In this document: piece by piece, positions 1 to 6,830 of the stretch
Layout: every line of letters begins with the position of its first letter
How positions within the stretch are numbered: the first letter of the stretch is position 1
Assembly: GCF_949287625.1 (NCBI RefSeq)
Contig: NZ_CASEGO010000077.1
Coordinates: forward strand, 1-14,248
Length of the DNA: 14,248 bases
Origin: an uncultured Brachyspira sp.
Lineage (GTDB): Bacteria > Spirochaetota > Brachyspiria > Brachyspirales > Brachyspiraceae
Direction of reading: 5' to 3'
Translations under genes and position numbers: made by a program
Notes under the pieces: model-generated
Database searches by the model: none
What the model saw: the letters and a program-made list of their open reading frames with translations, nothing else
What the model was told of the DNA's origin: nothing

Positions 1-90
1 ATTTTGAACTTTTTTAGAAATAAAAGTAATAAGTGGAAAAAAGAACTATCAATAGCATTAGCAGAGAATTTTCATCTGTTTGAAAATTGA
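1..90 (+). CDS. C-terminal end of an unidentified protein (partial)
   Basis: The frame starting at base 1 stays open for 29 codons and ends at TGA (88-90). The translation is a believable soluble C-terminus, rich in Lys, Asn, Leu and Phe, with a final stretch reading ELSIALAENFHLFEN. No start codon is visible, so the gene would begin outside the window. It would be convergent with mutL, with about 127 nt of AT-rich DNA between the two stops. I do not recognise the family and 29 residues are too few to assign one. The frame could be open by chance; codon composition similar to the neighbouring genes is the main argument for it being real. Confidence 0.4.
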   Translation: MLNFFRNKSNKWKKELSIALAENFHLFEN

Positions 91-119
91 CAAACTATAG
101 TTGTTTAGGTATATACTAA

Positions 120-192
120 ATTAACTATAAATGTAAAGCTATTGTTTTAATTATGGTTGTTATAATTGTTTTTAAGTAGGTTTATAGTTAAT
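120..192. repeat. 12-bp inverted repeat between convergent genes
   Basis: Bases 120-131 (attaactataaa) and 181-192 (tttatagttaat) are perfect reverse complements separated by 49 nt. They lie between the partial gene ending at 90 and the end of mutL at 218. The arms contain almost no G or C, so a stem would be weak, and no clean T-tract follows. It may be a poor bidirectional terminator or a remnant of a repeat. A separate perfect 10-bp palindrome (aactatagtt) lies at 93-102. Confidence 0.35.
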
Positions 193-217
193 AATAATAA
201 AAAAGAGTAAAAATATA

Positions 218-2044
218 TTATCTAAAGAATTTTTTGTCCAAATATTCTTTTGAAAGTCTTAGTACAAAAGGTCTTCCATGAGGACAATTTGTAAGTATGT
301 TTTCTTCTTCAAGTAAATCAAGCAATGTCTGCATATCGCTGTTTGAAAGTTTATCTCCAGCCTTTGGTGAATATTTGCATGATATAGTAGAGCAAGTGTG
401 TTTTATTATTTTCTCTAAATTGTTATTGTCGCCTTTATTTATATATATGTCCAAAATGTCTTTTATTATTTTTTCTATTTTTTGATTTCTAGGAATGTAT
501 ATTGGTATATCTTCTATTATAATGCTATGTTTTGAATTAGCTTCAAATTTTATTCCTATTTCTTCTATCGATTTTTTTGAAGAGTTTAATATATCTATTT
601 CATAATCCTTGTATTCTATTTCGCATGGTATAAGCAGTTTTTCATATTCTATTTTTTTTGATATAAGAGTTTTATATATTCTTTCATAATTAAGCCTTTC
701 ATAAGCGGCATGCTGATCTATTATATACATTTCTCCGCCGCGTTCGGCTACTATGTATGAAGAAAATACTTGTCCTATGGCTCTTGTATACTCTCCAAAC
801 TCTGTATTGTTATAATTGGTCTCATTATGATTAATTGTCTTTTGGTATGTATTATTAAATGTATAACTTTCTGAACTATTTTCATTTGAAGAGTTTTGAA
901 CTGTTTGATTGTTATTATTAGCTGTATTATTATTTTTTGAATTATTGGCATTGTCTGAATTATTATAAAAATTATTATTCTGTATAGGAAAAGTAGGGGT
1001 AATATCTTTATCAATATCAACTTCTATATTAACTGAATCAAAATTATTTCCTGCATTATTGATATTATTTGATATAGCATTATATAGTATTCCAGAAATT
1101 TCTCTTTCATTTTTTATTCTCACTTCTTTTTTGCTGGGGTGAACATTAACATCTATTTTGCTGCTGTCAATATTAATATATAAGAAGAATAAGGGATAAC
1201 GCTCTTTAGGTATGGCATTAGAGTATGCATTTTTAATAGCGTATGATAGAACTCTGTTTTCTATAGGTCTGTTATTTAAAAATATAAAATTATTTTTTCT
1301 AATGGATTGGCTTATTTTCGAGTTTGAAAATAAACCGTAAATTAATACATCGTTTTTTTCTATCTCGATTTCTATTAAGTTTCTAAATATGTTGCTATCT
1401 GATAAATAATTTTCAATTCTGTCTTTTAGATTATCCGCTTTTATATACGAACTTACAACCCTACCATTATTTTTAAGTTTCATTGAAATTTGAGGCTGTA
1501 CCAATGCCTCCATATCAAAAACTTCTTTAACAAGAAAAAATTCTCTTGAAATATGTTTTAAAAACTTATATCTTGCAGGTATATTAAAGAATAAATTTTT
1601 AGCAATAACTTTTGTACCCTGTGAGGCAGCAGCAGGTTTATGCTCTATTATTTTACCGCCTTCTATAATTATTTTTCCTCCGTTATTTTCATCTATACTT
1701 TTTGAAACAATTTCTAAATTTGTAACATCCGATATAGAAGCTAAAGCCTCACCTCTAAAACCTAATGTATATATGGAATCTAAATCTTCTATAGAGTGTA
1801 TTTTGCTTGTTGCATGATGAGTAACAGCAAGCGGAAGCTCATCAAAATGTATTCCATCTCCGTTATCTTCTACAATCATGGATTTGATTCCAGCTTCTTC
1901 AACAGATACTTCTATATCTGATGCCCCAGAATCAACAGCATTTTCAAGGAGTTCTTTAAGCATAGAAGCAGGTCTTTCTATAACTTCTCCAGCAGCTATA
2001 CGATTAGCTACAGATTTAGGCAGTTTCATAATATTTTTATTCAT
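218..2044 (-). CDS. mutL: DNA mismatch repair protein MutL (endonuclease type)
   Basis: MutL couples mismatch recognition by MutS to strand incision. With the start chosen here it has 608 residues. The N-terminal GHKL ATPase domain shows IAAGEV (residue 17 on), the catalytic Glu in ELLENAVDSGA (about E34), DNGDGI (60-65), GFRGEALASI (95-104) and NVHPSKKEVR (300-309). A low-complexity, Asn-rich linker covers about 329-415. The C-terminal dimerisation domain carries DQHAAYERLNYE (443-454), which fits the metal-binding endonuclease motif DQHA(X)2E(X)4E, plus SCKYSPKAGD (555-564) and CPHGRP (587-592). By family knowledge this marks a nicking MutL, as in bacteria without MutH. I start at the second Met (2044) because the distance to IAAGE then fits other MutL proteins. 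An ATG at 2062 adds six residues and one at 2029 removes five; none has a clear Shine-Dalgarno. The gene is divergent from thl. Confidence 0.95.
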   Translation of the reverse strand: MNKNIMKLPKSVANRIAAGEVIERPASMLKELLENAVDSGASDIEVSVEEAGIKSMIVEDNGDGIHFDELPLAVTHHATSKIHSIEDLDSIYTLGFRGEALASISDVTNLEIVSKSIDENNGGKIIIEGGKIIEHKPAAASQGTKVIAKNLFFNIPARYKFLKHISREFFLVKEVFDMEALVQPQISMKLKNNGRVVSSYIKADNLKDRIENYLSDSNIFRNLIEIEIEKNDVLIYGLFSNSKISQSIRKNNFIFLNNRPIENRVLSYAIKNAYSNAIPKERYPLFFLYINIDSSKIDVNVHPSKKEVRIKNEREISGILYNAISNNINNAGNNFDSVNIEVDIDKDITPTFPIQNNNFYNNSDNANNSKNNNTANNNNQTVQNSSNENSSESYTFNNTYQKTINHNETNYNNTEFGEYTRAIGQVFSSYIVAERGGEMYIIDQHAAYERLNYERIYKTLISKKIEYEKLLIPCEIEYKDYEIDILNSSKKSIEEIGIKFEANSKHSIIIEDIPIYIPRNQKIEKIIKDILDIYINKGDNNNLEKIIKHTCSTISCKYSPKAGDKLSNSDMQTLLDLLEEENILTNCPHGRPFVLRLSKEYLDKKFFR

Positions 2045-2062
2045 AGTTTTATATATTACCAT

Positions 2063-2377
2063 AAAATTAAATAAAAAGATATAATAATTTTATGAATATT
2101 TTGATTGTATTGTATGTATAATTTTTTAATTGTTGTTTCTAATAAATATAGAGTTATTAAGTTTTGTATATAATTATTTATTTTTATATTATTATTTTTT
2201 AAATAATATAACTGCTAACAATTTTATTTTGTTGTTTTTTGTTATTTAATATATATATTATATTGATTAATTGGTCTATTTTTTAATATAGTATTATATT
2301 AAATCAACTACATATAGTAATATTATTTTATGGATAATATACTATAGTTAGGTATAATAAAAATTTCTAATATTTAA
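2063..2377. other. AT-rich divergent intergenic region, no gene seen
   Basis: This stretch between mutL and the thl promoter is almost entirely A and T. It has no credible open frame on either strand. It contains an all-A/T hairpin at 2185-2193 / 2202-2210 (9-bp arms, 8-nt loop) without a following T-tract, and a TATAAT at 2353-2358 without a good -35. A mutL promoter must lie here on the minus strand, but in such AT-rich sequence I cannot single one out. Confidence 0.5.
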
Positions 2378-2406
2378 TTGAAATTGATAAAAAAATGTAT
2401 TATACT
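2378..2406 (+). promoter_or_regulatory. Sigma-70-type promoter of thl
   Basis: TTGAAA (2378-2383) and TATACT (2401-2406) are separated by exactly 17 nt. Transcription would begin near 2413, giving a leader of about 60 nt before the thl start at 2474. A competing TTGATA at 2384 would leave only 11 nt of spacer and is not used. Confidence 0.6.
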
Positions 2407-2473
2407 AAAAGCAACGCATTAATATCATAAATAGAAATGCATAAAAATTAATAATTCTTTGGAGATTAAAATT

Positions 2474-3661
2474 ATGTCTAGAAAAATAGTAATAGCTAGT
2501 GCCTGCCGTACAGCAATAGGAAGTATGGGCGGAGCTTTAAGTACAGTTTCAGCTGCAGAGTTGGGGGCAGTAGTAATAAAAGAAGCTTTAAATAGAGCTA
2601 AAGTTGCCCCTAATCAAGTTGATATGGTATATATGGGCTGTGTTATACAGGCTTCACAAGGTCAGAATGTTGCCCGTCAATGTTCTATAAAAGCAGGTTT
2701 GCCAGTAGAAGTTCCTGCTATGACAATAAATGTAGTTTGCGGTTCAGGACTTGATGCCGTAAATATGGCTGCTAATATGATAGCTGCAGGAAATGCTGAT
2801 ATAGTAGTGGCAGGCGGTACAGAAAATATGTCATTGGCTCCTTATGCACTAAAAAAAGCACGTTACGGATACAGAATGGGTAATGACACTATTATTGATA
2901 CTATGGTTAATGATGCTCTTTGGGATGCATTTAATAACTATCATATGGGTATAACAGCAGAAAATATCTGTGATGATTGGAAACTTACAAGAGAAGAATT
3001 AGATGCATTTGCTGCTAATTCTCAGCAAAAAGCCGTTAAAGCTCAAGAATCTGGTGCTTTCAAAAAAGAAATAGTTCCAGTAACAGTAAAAACTAAAAAA
3101 GGCGAAGTAGTTGTAGATAAAGATGAAGGTCCTAGACCTGGTACTACAGTAGAAACTTTAGCTAAATTAAAACCAGCTTTCAAACCAGACGGCGGAAGAG
3201 TAACTGCAGGTAATGCTTCTAGTATTAATGACGGAGCTGCTGCTGTAGTAGTAATGAGCGAAGAAAAAGCTAAAGAATTAGGTATTAAACCTATGGCTAC
3301 TTGGATTGCAGGCGGTTTAGGCGGTGTTGAACCTAGAATTATGGGTATCGGACCAGTTGCTGCTGCTAAAAAATTAATGGCTAAAACAGGTTTAACTATT
3401 AAAGACTTCGATATTATTGAATCTAACGAAGCTTTTGCTGCTCAGTCAGTTGCTGTTGGTAAAGAATTAGGTATTGATGTAGAAAAACAGCTTAACCCTA
3501 ACGGAGGAGCTATAGCTCTAGGACACCCAGTAGGTGCTTCAGGATGCAGAATTTTAGTTACATTACTTCATGAAATGGAAGCTAAAAATGCTAAAAGAGG
3601 TCTTGCTACTCTTTGTATAGGCGGCGGTATGGGCTGTGCTACTATTGTAGAAAGAGAATAA
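2474..3661 (+). CDS. thl: Acetyl-CoA acetyltransferase (thiolase)
   Basis: It condenses two acetyl-CoA to acetoacetyl-CoA in the cytoplasm, the entry step of the C4/butyrate route; the reverse reaction is thiolysis. The 395-residue length is normal for the thiolase II family. All catalytic parts are present: Cys89 in NVVCGSGL (acyl-enzyme nucleophile), NEAFA (318-322), His351 in GGAIALGHPVGASG (344-357) and Cys381 in CIGGGMG (381-387). The ATG at 2474 is chosen because GGAG (2461-2464) lies 9 nt upstream. The in-frame TTG at 2459 contains that ribosome binding site and would be wrong. Codons are less AT-biased than in the neighbours (many GCT, GCA, GGC, GGT), consistent with high expression. 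It has its own promoter and is followed by terminator-like hairpins, so it is probably transcribed separately from crt-hbd. Confidence 0.97.
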   Translation: MSRKIVIASACRTAIGSMGGALSTVSAAELGAVVIKEALNRAKVAPNQVDMVYMGCVIQASQGQNVARQCSIKAGLPVEVPAMTINVVCGSGLDAVNMAANMIAAGNADIVVAGGTENMSLAPYALKKARYGYRMGNDTIIDTMVNDALWDAFNNYHMGITAENICDDWKLTREELDAFAANSQQKAVKAQESGAFKKEIVPVTVKTKKGEVVVDKDEGPRPGTTVETLAKLKPAFKPDGGRVTAGNASSINDGAAAVVVMSEEKAKELGIKPMATWIAGGLGGVEPRIMGIGPVAAAKKLMAKTGLTIKDFDIIESNEAFAAQSVAVGKELGIDVEKQLNPNGGAIALGHPVGASGCRILVTLLHEMEAKNAKRGLATLCIGGGMGCATIVERE

Positions 3662-3717
3662 TGGTATTGGGTTATTTTTATAAAATTAAGTGTTATGGGT
3701 TTGATTTTTTTAATGAG

Positions 3718-3741
3718 ATAGCCTTATCAAATTAAGGTTAT
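3718..3741 (+). other. First hairpin downstream of thl
   Basis: Atagcctta (3718-3726) pairs with taaggttat (3733-3741) through nine pairs including one G-T, with a 6-nt loop. No T-tract follows. It stands directly before a longer stem-loop and may protect the 3' end of thl mRNA or assist termination. Confidence 0.4.
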
Positions 3742-3745
3742 TAGA

Positions 3746-3800
3746 TTTCATATAGTCATGCTTTATGTATTTAATGCATGGCTATATGAAAAATTGTTTT
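3746..3800 (+). terminator. Probable terminator of thl
   Basis: Bases 3746-3761 pair with 3776-3791 in a 16-bp stem (one G-T wobble at 3756/3781) around a 14-nt loop. The sequence after the stem is aattgtttt, a broken T-tract, so termination may be partial. A third, purely A/T hairpin follows at about 3808-3839 (cttata / tataag at its base). These structures sit about 85 nt after the thl stop codon. Confidence 0.6.
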
Positions 3801-3867
3801 ATTATTGCTTATAAAAATTATTATAATTTTTTTTATAAGTACATATTAATTTTAAAGCGGTAAATGA

Positions 3868-4080
3868 GTAGTTTATAACTAATTAACAAGTTTATAGGTA
3901 GTTTATCGTCAATAATAAATGTTATAAGCTGGTAGTTTATAGCCTATGAATTAAGTTATAAACTAATTTATAAGAAAGTTTATCACTAGCAATACATATG
4001 ATAAACGAGCAGCTTATAACTGACGGATGAAGTTATAAACTATTTGCAGGCGAGTTTATCATTAGCAATACATAAGCAAT
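3868..4080. repeat. Degenerate ~77-bp tandem repeat array in the crt leader
   Basis: Three imperfect copies run up to the crt ribosome binding site. The block at 3977-3998 recurs at 4053-4074 with one difference in 22 positions. The block aagttataaacta at 3953-3965 recurs exactly at 4030-4042. An older copy is recognisable 77 nt earlier: 3900-3920 against 3977-3997, and ttataactaatt near 3874. Copies 1 and 2 align without gaps over 53 positions. Within this stretch gtttat occurs six times and its complement ataaac three times. Several foldbacks are therefore possible, for example gtttatca (3978-3985) with tgataaac (3999-4006). There is no open frame in it, and I could not identify a convincing crt promoter inside it. 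Confidence 0.75.
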
Positions 4081-4094
4081 AAAAGGAGAAATTG

Positions 4095-4871
4095 ATGGAA
4101 TTCATTAAATATGAAGAGAAAGGTATGATTGGTATTATTACCATTAGCAGAGAAAAAGCTCTTAATGCCTTAAACTCTCAAGTGTTAGATGAAATAGAAA
4201 AAACTTTTGATAGTGTTGATATTAATAATATAAGATGTTTAATATTAACTGGAGCAGGAGAAAAATCATTTGTAGCAGGTGCTGATATATCTCAAATGAG
4301 TACAGCTACTAAGGCAGAAGGAGAGGCTTTCGGTAAAAAAGGTAATGATGTATTTAGAAAAATAGAAACATTCCCTATACCAGTAATAGCTGCTGTTAAT
4401 GGTTTTGCTTTGGGTGGCGGATGTGAAATATCTATGAGCTGTGATATACGTATTTGCTCTGAAAATGCTATATTTGGTCAGCCTGAAGTTGGTCTTGGTA
4501 TTACTCCTGGTTTCGGCGGTACTCAAAGACTTGCTAGAATAGTAGGTGTTGGAATGGCTAAACAAATGATTTATTCTGCAAAAAACATCAAAGCTGATGA
4601 AGCTTTAAGAATAGGACTTGTTAATGCTGTTTATCCTCAAGCTGAACTTATGGCAGCTGCAGAAAAATTAGCTTCTTCAATAGCTGCTGCTGCTCCTATA
4701 GCTGTAAGAAACAGTAAAAAAGCTATTAATGAAGGCTTACAAGTTGATATGGATAAAGCTATTGTTATAGAAGAAAAATTGTTTGGAAGCTGTTTTGAAA
4801 CAGAAGATCAAAAAGAAGGTATGAAGGCTTTCTTAGAAAAAAGAAAAGTAGAAAAATTTGTTAATAAATAA
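4095..4871 (+). CDS. crt: 3-hydroxybutyryl-CoA dehydratase (crotonase, enoyl-CoA hydratase family)
   Basis: It interconverts 3-hydroxybutyryl-CoA and crotonyl-CoA, between the Hbd step and butyryl-CoA formation. The 258-residue protein is a complete crotonase-fold enzyme. It shows AGADISQM (61-68) and ALGGGCE (105-111), which supply the oxyanion-hole backbone, and both acid/base glutamates: Glu111 in GGGCE and Glu131 in GQPEVGLG. ITPGFGGTQRL (136-146) is also typical. The ATG at 4095 is preceded by AAGGAG at 4083-4088 with 6-nt spacing. An in-frame TTG directly before it is not needed. hbd follows after 94 nt without an intrinsic terminator, so the two are probably cotranscribed. In contrast to the clostridial crt-bcd-etfB-etfA-hbd operon, bcd and etf genes are absent between crt and hbd. 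Confidence 0.95.
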   Translation: MEFIKYEEKGMIGIITISREKALNALNSQVLDEIEKTFDSVDINNIRCLILTGAGEKSFVAGADISQMSTATKAEGEAFGKKGNDVFRKIETFPIPVIAAVNGFALGGGCEISMSCDIRICSENAIFGQPEVGLGITPGFGGTQRLARIVGVGMAKQMIYSAKNIKADEALRIGLVNAVYPQAELMAAAEKLASSIAAAAPIAVRNSKKAINEGLQVDMDKAIVIEEKLFGSCFETEDQKEGMKAFLEKRKVEKFVNK

Positions 4872-4875
4872 TAGT

Positions 4876-4929
4876 TTAATTTGCAAATTAATATATAATA
4901 GTTATGCAATATAAATTTATATTTGCATA
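4876..4929. other. Palindromes between crt and hbd
   Basis: Ttaatttgcaaattaa at 4876-4891 is a perfect 16-bp palindrome starting 4 nt after the crt stop codon. A second inverted repeat at 4903-4929 pairs tatgcaatataaa with its complement, interrupted by one bulged T at 4924. Both share the element TGCAA/TTGCA. No T-tract follows, so they are unlikely to be terminators. An operator, mRNA processing site or stabilising hairpin is possible. Confidence 0.45.
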
Positions 4930-4965
4930 TATAAAAAATAATAATTAAAAAATAAGGAGTTAAAA

Positions 4966-5808
4966 ATGAAAGTAGGTGTAATTGGTGCTGGTGCTATGGG
5001 TTCTGGTATAGCACAAGCTTTTGCTCAAACAGAAGGTTATGAAGTTTATTTGTGCGATATAAAAGAAGAATTTGCTGCTAATGGTAAAGCTAGAATTCAA
5101 AAAAGTTTTGCTGGAAGAGTAGCTAAAGGTAAAATGCAGCAGGCTGATGCTGATAAAATTTTAGCTAAAATTACTACTGGTCTTAAAGATATTTGTAAAG
5201 ATGCAGATTTAATAGTTGAAGCTGCTTTTGAAAATTTAGAAGTTAAAAAAACAACTTTCAAAGAATTACATGAAATTTGCAAACCAGATTGTATATTCTC
5301 TTCTAATACTTCATCTCTTTCTATTACTGAAATAGGTGCTGGTATGGGAAGACCAATCGTTGGTATGCACTTCTTCAATCCTGCTCCTGTTATGAAATTG
5401 GTTGAAGTTATTTCTGGTCTTAATACTCCTAGAGAAGTTGTTGATAAAGTTATCAAAATATCTGAAGAAATAGGTAAAACTCCAGTAGAAGTTAATGAGA
5501 CAGCTGGTTTCGTTGTTAACCGTATACTTGTTCCTATGATTAATGAAGGTATTGAATTATATTCTATGGGTATAGCTTCTGCTGAAGGTATTGATAATGC
5601 TATGAAATTAGGTGCTAATCACCCAATGGGTCCTCTTGCTTTGGGAGATTTAATTGGTCTTGATATAGTACTTGCTATTATGGAAGTTCTTCAAAAAGAA
5701 ACAGGAGATCCTAAATACAGACCTAGTGCTTTGCTTAGAAAAATGGTTCGCGGCGGATTACTTGGTCAAAAAACTGGTAAAGGTTTTTATGATTATTCTA
5801 AAAAATAA
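4966..5808 (+). CDS. hbd: 3-hydroxybutyryl-CoA dehydrogenase
   Basis: It reduces acetoacetyl-CoA to 3-hydroxybutyryl-CoA with NAD(P)H, consuming the thiolase product and feeding crotonase. The 280 residues match the short bacterial Hbd form. The N-terminal Rossmann fold has GAGAMG (7-12) with an acidic Asp31 at the end of strand 2, which favours NAD(H). The catalytic set is present: SNTSS (113-117), His135 in HFFNP, its partner Glu147, and Asn185 in GFVVNR. The C-terminal helical domain contains NHPMGPLALGDLIGLD (218-233) and ends with the family signature GKGFYDY. The ATG at 4966 follows AAGGAG (4954-4959) with 6-nt spacing. It is the last gene of the crt-hbd unit and is closed by a strong terminator. 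Confidence 0.97.
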   Translation: MKVGVIGAGAMGSGIAQAFAQTEGYEVYLCDIKEEFAANGKARIQKSFAGRVAKGKMQQADADKILAKITTGLKDICKDADLIVEAAFENLEVKKTTFKELHEICKPDCIFSSNTSSLSITEIGAGMGRPIVGMHFFNPAPVMKLVEVISGLNTPREVVDKVIKISEEIGKTPVEVNETAGFVVNRILVPMINEGIELYSMGIASAEGIDNAMKLGANHPMGPLALGDLIGLDIVLAIMEVLQKETGDPKYRPSALLRKMVRGGLLGQKTGKGFYDYSKK

Positions 5809-5838
5809 TGGTATTTTAGTTTATTTATGTTAAGAATT

Positions 5839-5872
5839 AATGCGGGGGACTAGCTGTTCCCCGTATTTTTTT
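5839..5872 (+). terminator. Intrinsic terminator of crt-hbd
   Basis: Aatgcggggga (5839-5849) pairs with ttccccgtatt (5857-5867) through 11 pairs including two G-T wobbles, around the loop ctagctg. A run of seven T follows (5866-5872). Its run of five G stands out sharply in this AT-rich DNA. It lies 30 nt after the hbd stop codon. Confidence 0.92.
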
Positions 5873-5925
5873 GAATTTAATATTATTTATTAAGGTTAAA
5901 AAGTATAAAAAATTATGAAGTTTAA

Positions 5926-5953
5926 TTGTAATTTTTTATTACTTTTATATAAT
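5926..5953 (+). promoter_or_regulatory. Promoter of the truncated haemoglobin gene
   Basis: TTGTAA (5926-5931) and TATAAT (5948-5953) are separated by 16 nt. The start would lie near 5960, leaving a leader of about 25 nt with AGGA at 5973-5976 before the ATG at 5986. The preceding terminator isolates this gene from hbd. Confidence 0.55.
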
Positions 5954-5985
5954 TAAAAAAAATAAAATTATTAGGATAATTTATT

Positions 5986-6360
5986 ATGAAATATACTGAA
6001 ATAAATGATGAAGGAATAGAAAGATTAATGGATATATTCTATTCAAGAATAAGAGTTCATAAAGATTTGGGACCTATATTTAATGGTGCTGTTGGTACAG
6101 ATGATGAATCTTGGGAAAGACATAAAGAAAAAATAGCCAAATTTTGGAAGACTATGCTTTTAAATGAAAATTTGTATATGGGCAATCCAGTTCAGCCCCA
6201 TATTAATTTACTTCCTTTTGATATAAAACTATTTGATACTTGGCTTGATTTGTTCAAAGAATGCTTAAACGAAGTTTTTGAAGAAAAGGCAGCTAATAAA
6301 TATTATGAGGTTGCAGAAAATATAGGAAGAAACTTTAAAGCTGTATTATTCCAGCAGTAA
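5986..6360 (+). CDS. Group III truncated haemoglobin (Ctb-like)
   Basis: A 124-residue haem protein that strongly resembles Campylobacter jejuni Ctb, as I recall that sequence, including the IFYxxxRxxKDLGPIFN start. The key globin positions are present: Tyr19 (B10), His46 (E7), Trp86 (G8) and proximal His72 (F8) in QPHINLLPF. FW (53-54) and WLDLF (86-90) are typical of group III. In this class a Tyr/Trp-rich distal pocket binds oxygen very tightly. Roles in moderating oxygen and nitrosative stress are reported for Ctb; the role here is inferred. The ATG follows AGGA with 9-nt spacing. The gene is monocistronic: it has its own promoter, a terminator before it and a convergent marR after it. 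Group III globins are best known from proteobacteria, so horizontal transfer is possible. Confidence 0.92.
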   Translation: MKYTEINDEGIERLMDIFYSRIRVHKDLGPIFNGAVGTDDESWERHKEKIAKFWKTMLLNENLYMGNPVQPHINLLPFDIKLFDTWLDLFKECLNEVFEEKAANKYYEVAENIGRNFKAVLFQQ

Positions 6361-6367
6361 TATTAAT

Positions 6368-6400
6368 AGGCAAGGGATAAATTATTTATCTTTTGCCTTT
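6368..6400. terminator. Terminator between the globin gene and marR
   Basis: Bases 6368-6381 pair with 6385-6398 in a 14-bp stem (two G-T wobbles) with a 3-nt loop, starting 8 nt after the globin stop. On the + strand a short T-rich tail follows. The stem abuts the marR stop codon (6399-6401), so it can also form at the end of that transcript, where the tail is weaker. Confidence 0.7.
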
Positions 6401-6815
6401 ATACTTTTGATATATTATCTCTGATTTTTTCTAATATTTTTATAAACTTATCAGTATCTTCTGTATTTAATTCTTTTACTATTGTTTCTAAAACTTTGTT
6501 TTCATAGGTTTCTATGATTGGAAGTTCTTTTTTTGATTTTTGTGTTAGAAATAGTGAAAAAGCTCTTTTATCTAGTTTATTTTCTCTTCTCTCTATAAAA
6601 GATTTTGCTTCTAATTTATCTATCATAGCTTTTACAGTATTTTGATCCTTATCGAGCTTTATAGATAATTCTTTTTGAGATATTCCTTCTTCTTTAGAGA
6701 GTTCTTTTAATACTATTAACTGTTCGGGTGTGATATCAAAATCGATTATTTGTTTTCCTATATACTGATATATTTTTCTTGCAGTATAACAAACGTCGTA
6801 TCCTATATTTTTAAT
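6399..6815 (-). CDS. MarR-family transcriptional regulator with an apparent ATT start
   Basis: MarR proteins are dimeric winged-helix regulators, usually repressors of stress or efflux genes and of themselves. From the ATT at 6815 the product has 138 residues, the usual MarR length. It shows the N-terminal helix (IGYDVCYTARK), ITPEQLIVLKEL (28-39), the HTH ISQKELSIKLDKDQNTVKAMIDKLE (45-69) and the wing with the signature DKRAFSLFLT (82-91), then the C-terminal dimerisation helices. An in-frame TAG lies at 6840-6842, and between it and the first in-frame ATG (6626, inside the recognition helix) there is no ATG, GTG or TTG. A perfect AAGGAG lies 6 nt before the ATT, the same spacing as in crt, hbd and the hydrolase gene upstream. 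Cys9 is the only cysteine. A mutated ATG is the alternative. Probable targets are itself and the adjacent hydrolase gene. Confidence 0.8.
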   Translation of the reverse strand: MKNIGYDVCYTARKIYQYIGKQIIDFDITPEQLIVLKELSKEEGISQKELSIKLDKDQNTVKAMIDKLEAKSFIERRENKLDKRAFSLFLTQKSKKELPIIETYENKVLETIVKELNTEDTDKFIKILEKIRDNISKV

Positions 6816-6821
6816 ATTAAG

Positions 6822-6827
6822 CTCCTT
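6822..6827 (-). promoter_or_regulatory. Ribosome binding site that points to an ATT start
   Basis: On the minus strand AAGGAG is followed by CTTAAT and then ATT AAA AAT ATA. The 6-nt spacing places initiation on the ATT at 6815-6813. No common start codon is available near it. Confidence 0.65.
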
Positions 6828-6830
6828 ATA

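Noticed and set aside
775..1020. Open frame overlapping the mutL linker in another frame
   Set aside because: It is a by-product of AT-rich low-complexity coding sequence; the translation is Ile-rich and has no domain character. The same holds for other frames antisense to thl, crt, hbd, the ankyrin gene, the DUF58 gene, the hydrolase genes and the ZIP gene.
2045..2062. ATG at 2062 as the mutL start
   Set aside because: It adds six residues not expected in MutL and has no ribosome binding site. It cannot be excluded because the ATG at 2044 has none either.
2185..2210. All-A/T hairpin upstream of thl as a terminator
   Set aside because: There is no G-C pair and no T-tract, and it is far from any gene end. 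Such foldbacks arise by chance in this base composition.
2459..2473. TTG at 2459 as the thl start
   Set aside because: It overlaps the GGAG ribosome binding site that serves the ATG at 2474, and the thiolase N-terminus begins at MSRKIV.
3805..3827. TTGCTT ... TATAAT as a crt promoter
   Set aside because: The spacer is only 11 nt and the TATAAT lies within an A/T hairpin.
3868..4080. Tandem repeats as a CRISPR array
   Set aside because: The copies are degenerate, the 77-nt unit has no constant repeat alternating with unique spacers, and no cas gene is in the window.
6399..6626. A short 75-residue MarR gene starting at the ATG at 6626
   Set aside because: It would begin inside the recognition helix. 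The homology continues 63 codons upstream in frame to a good ribosome binding site.
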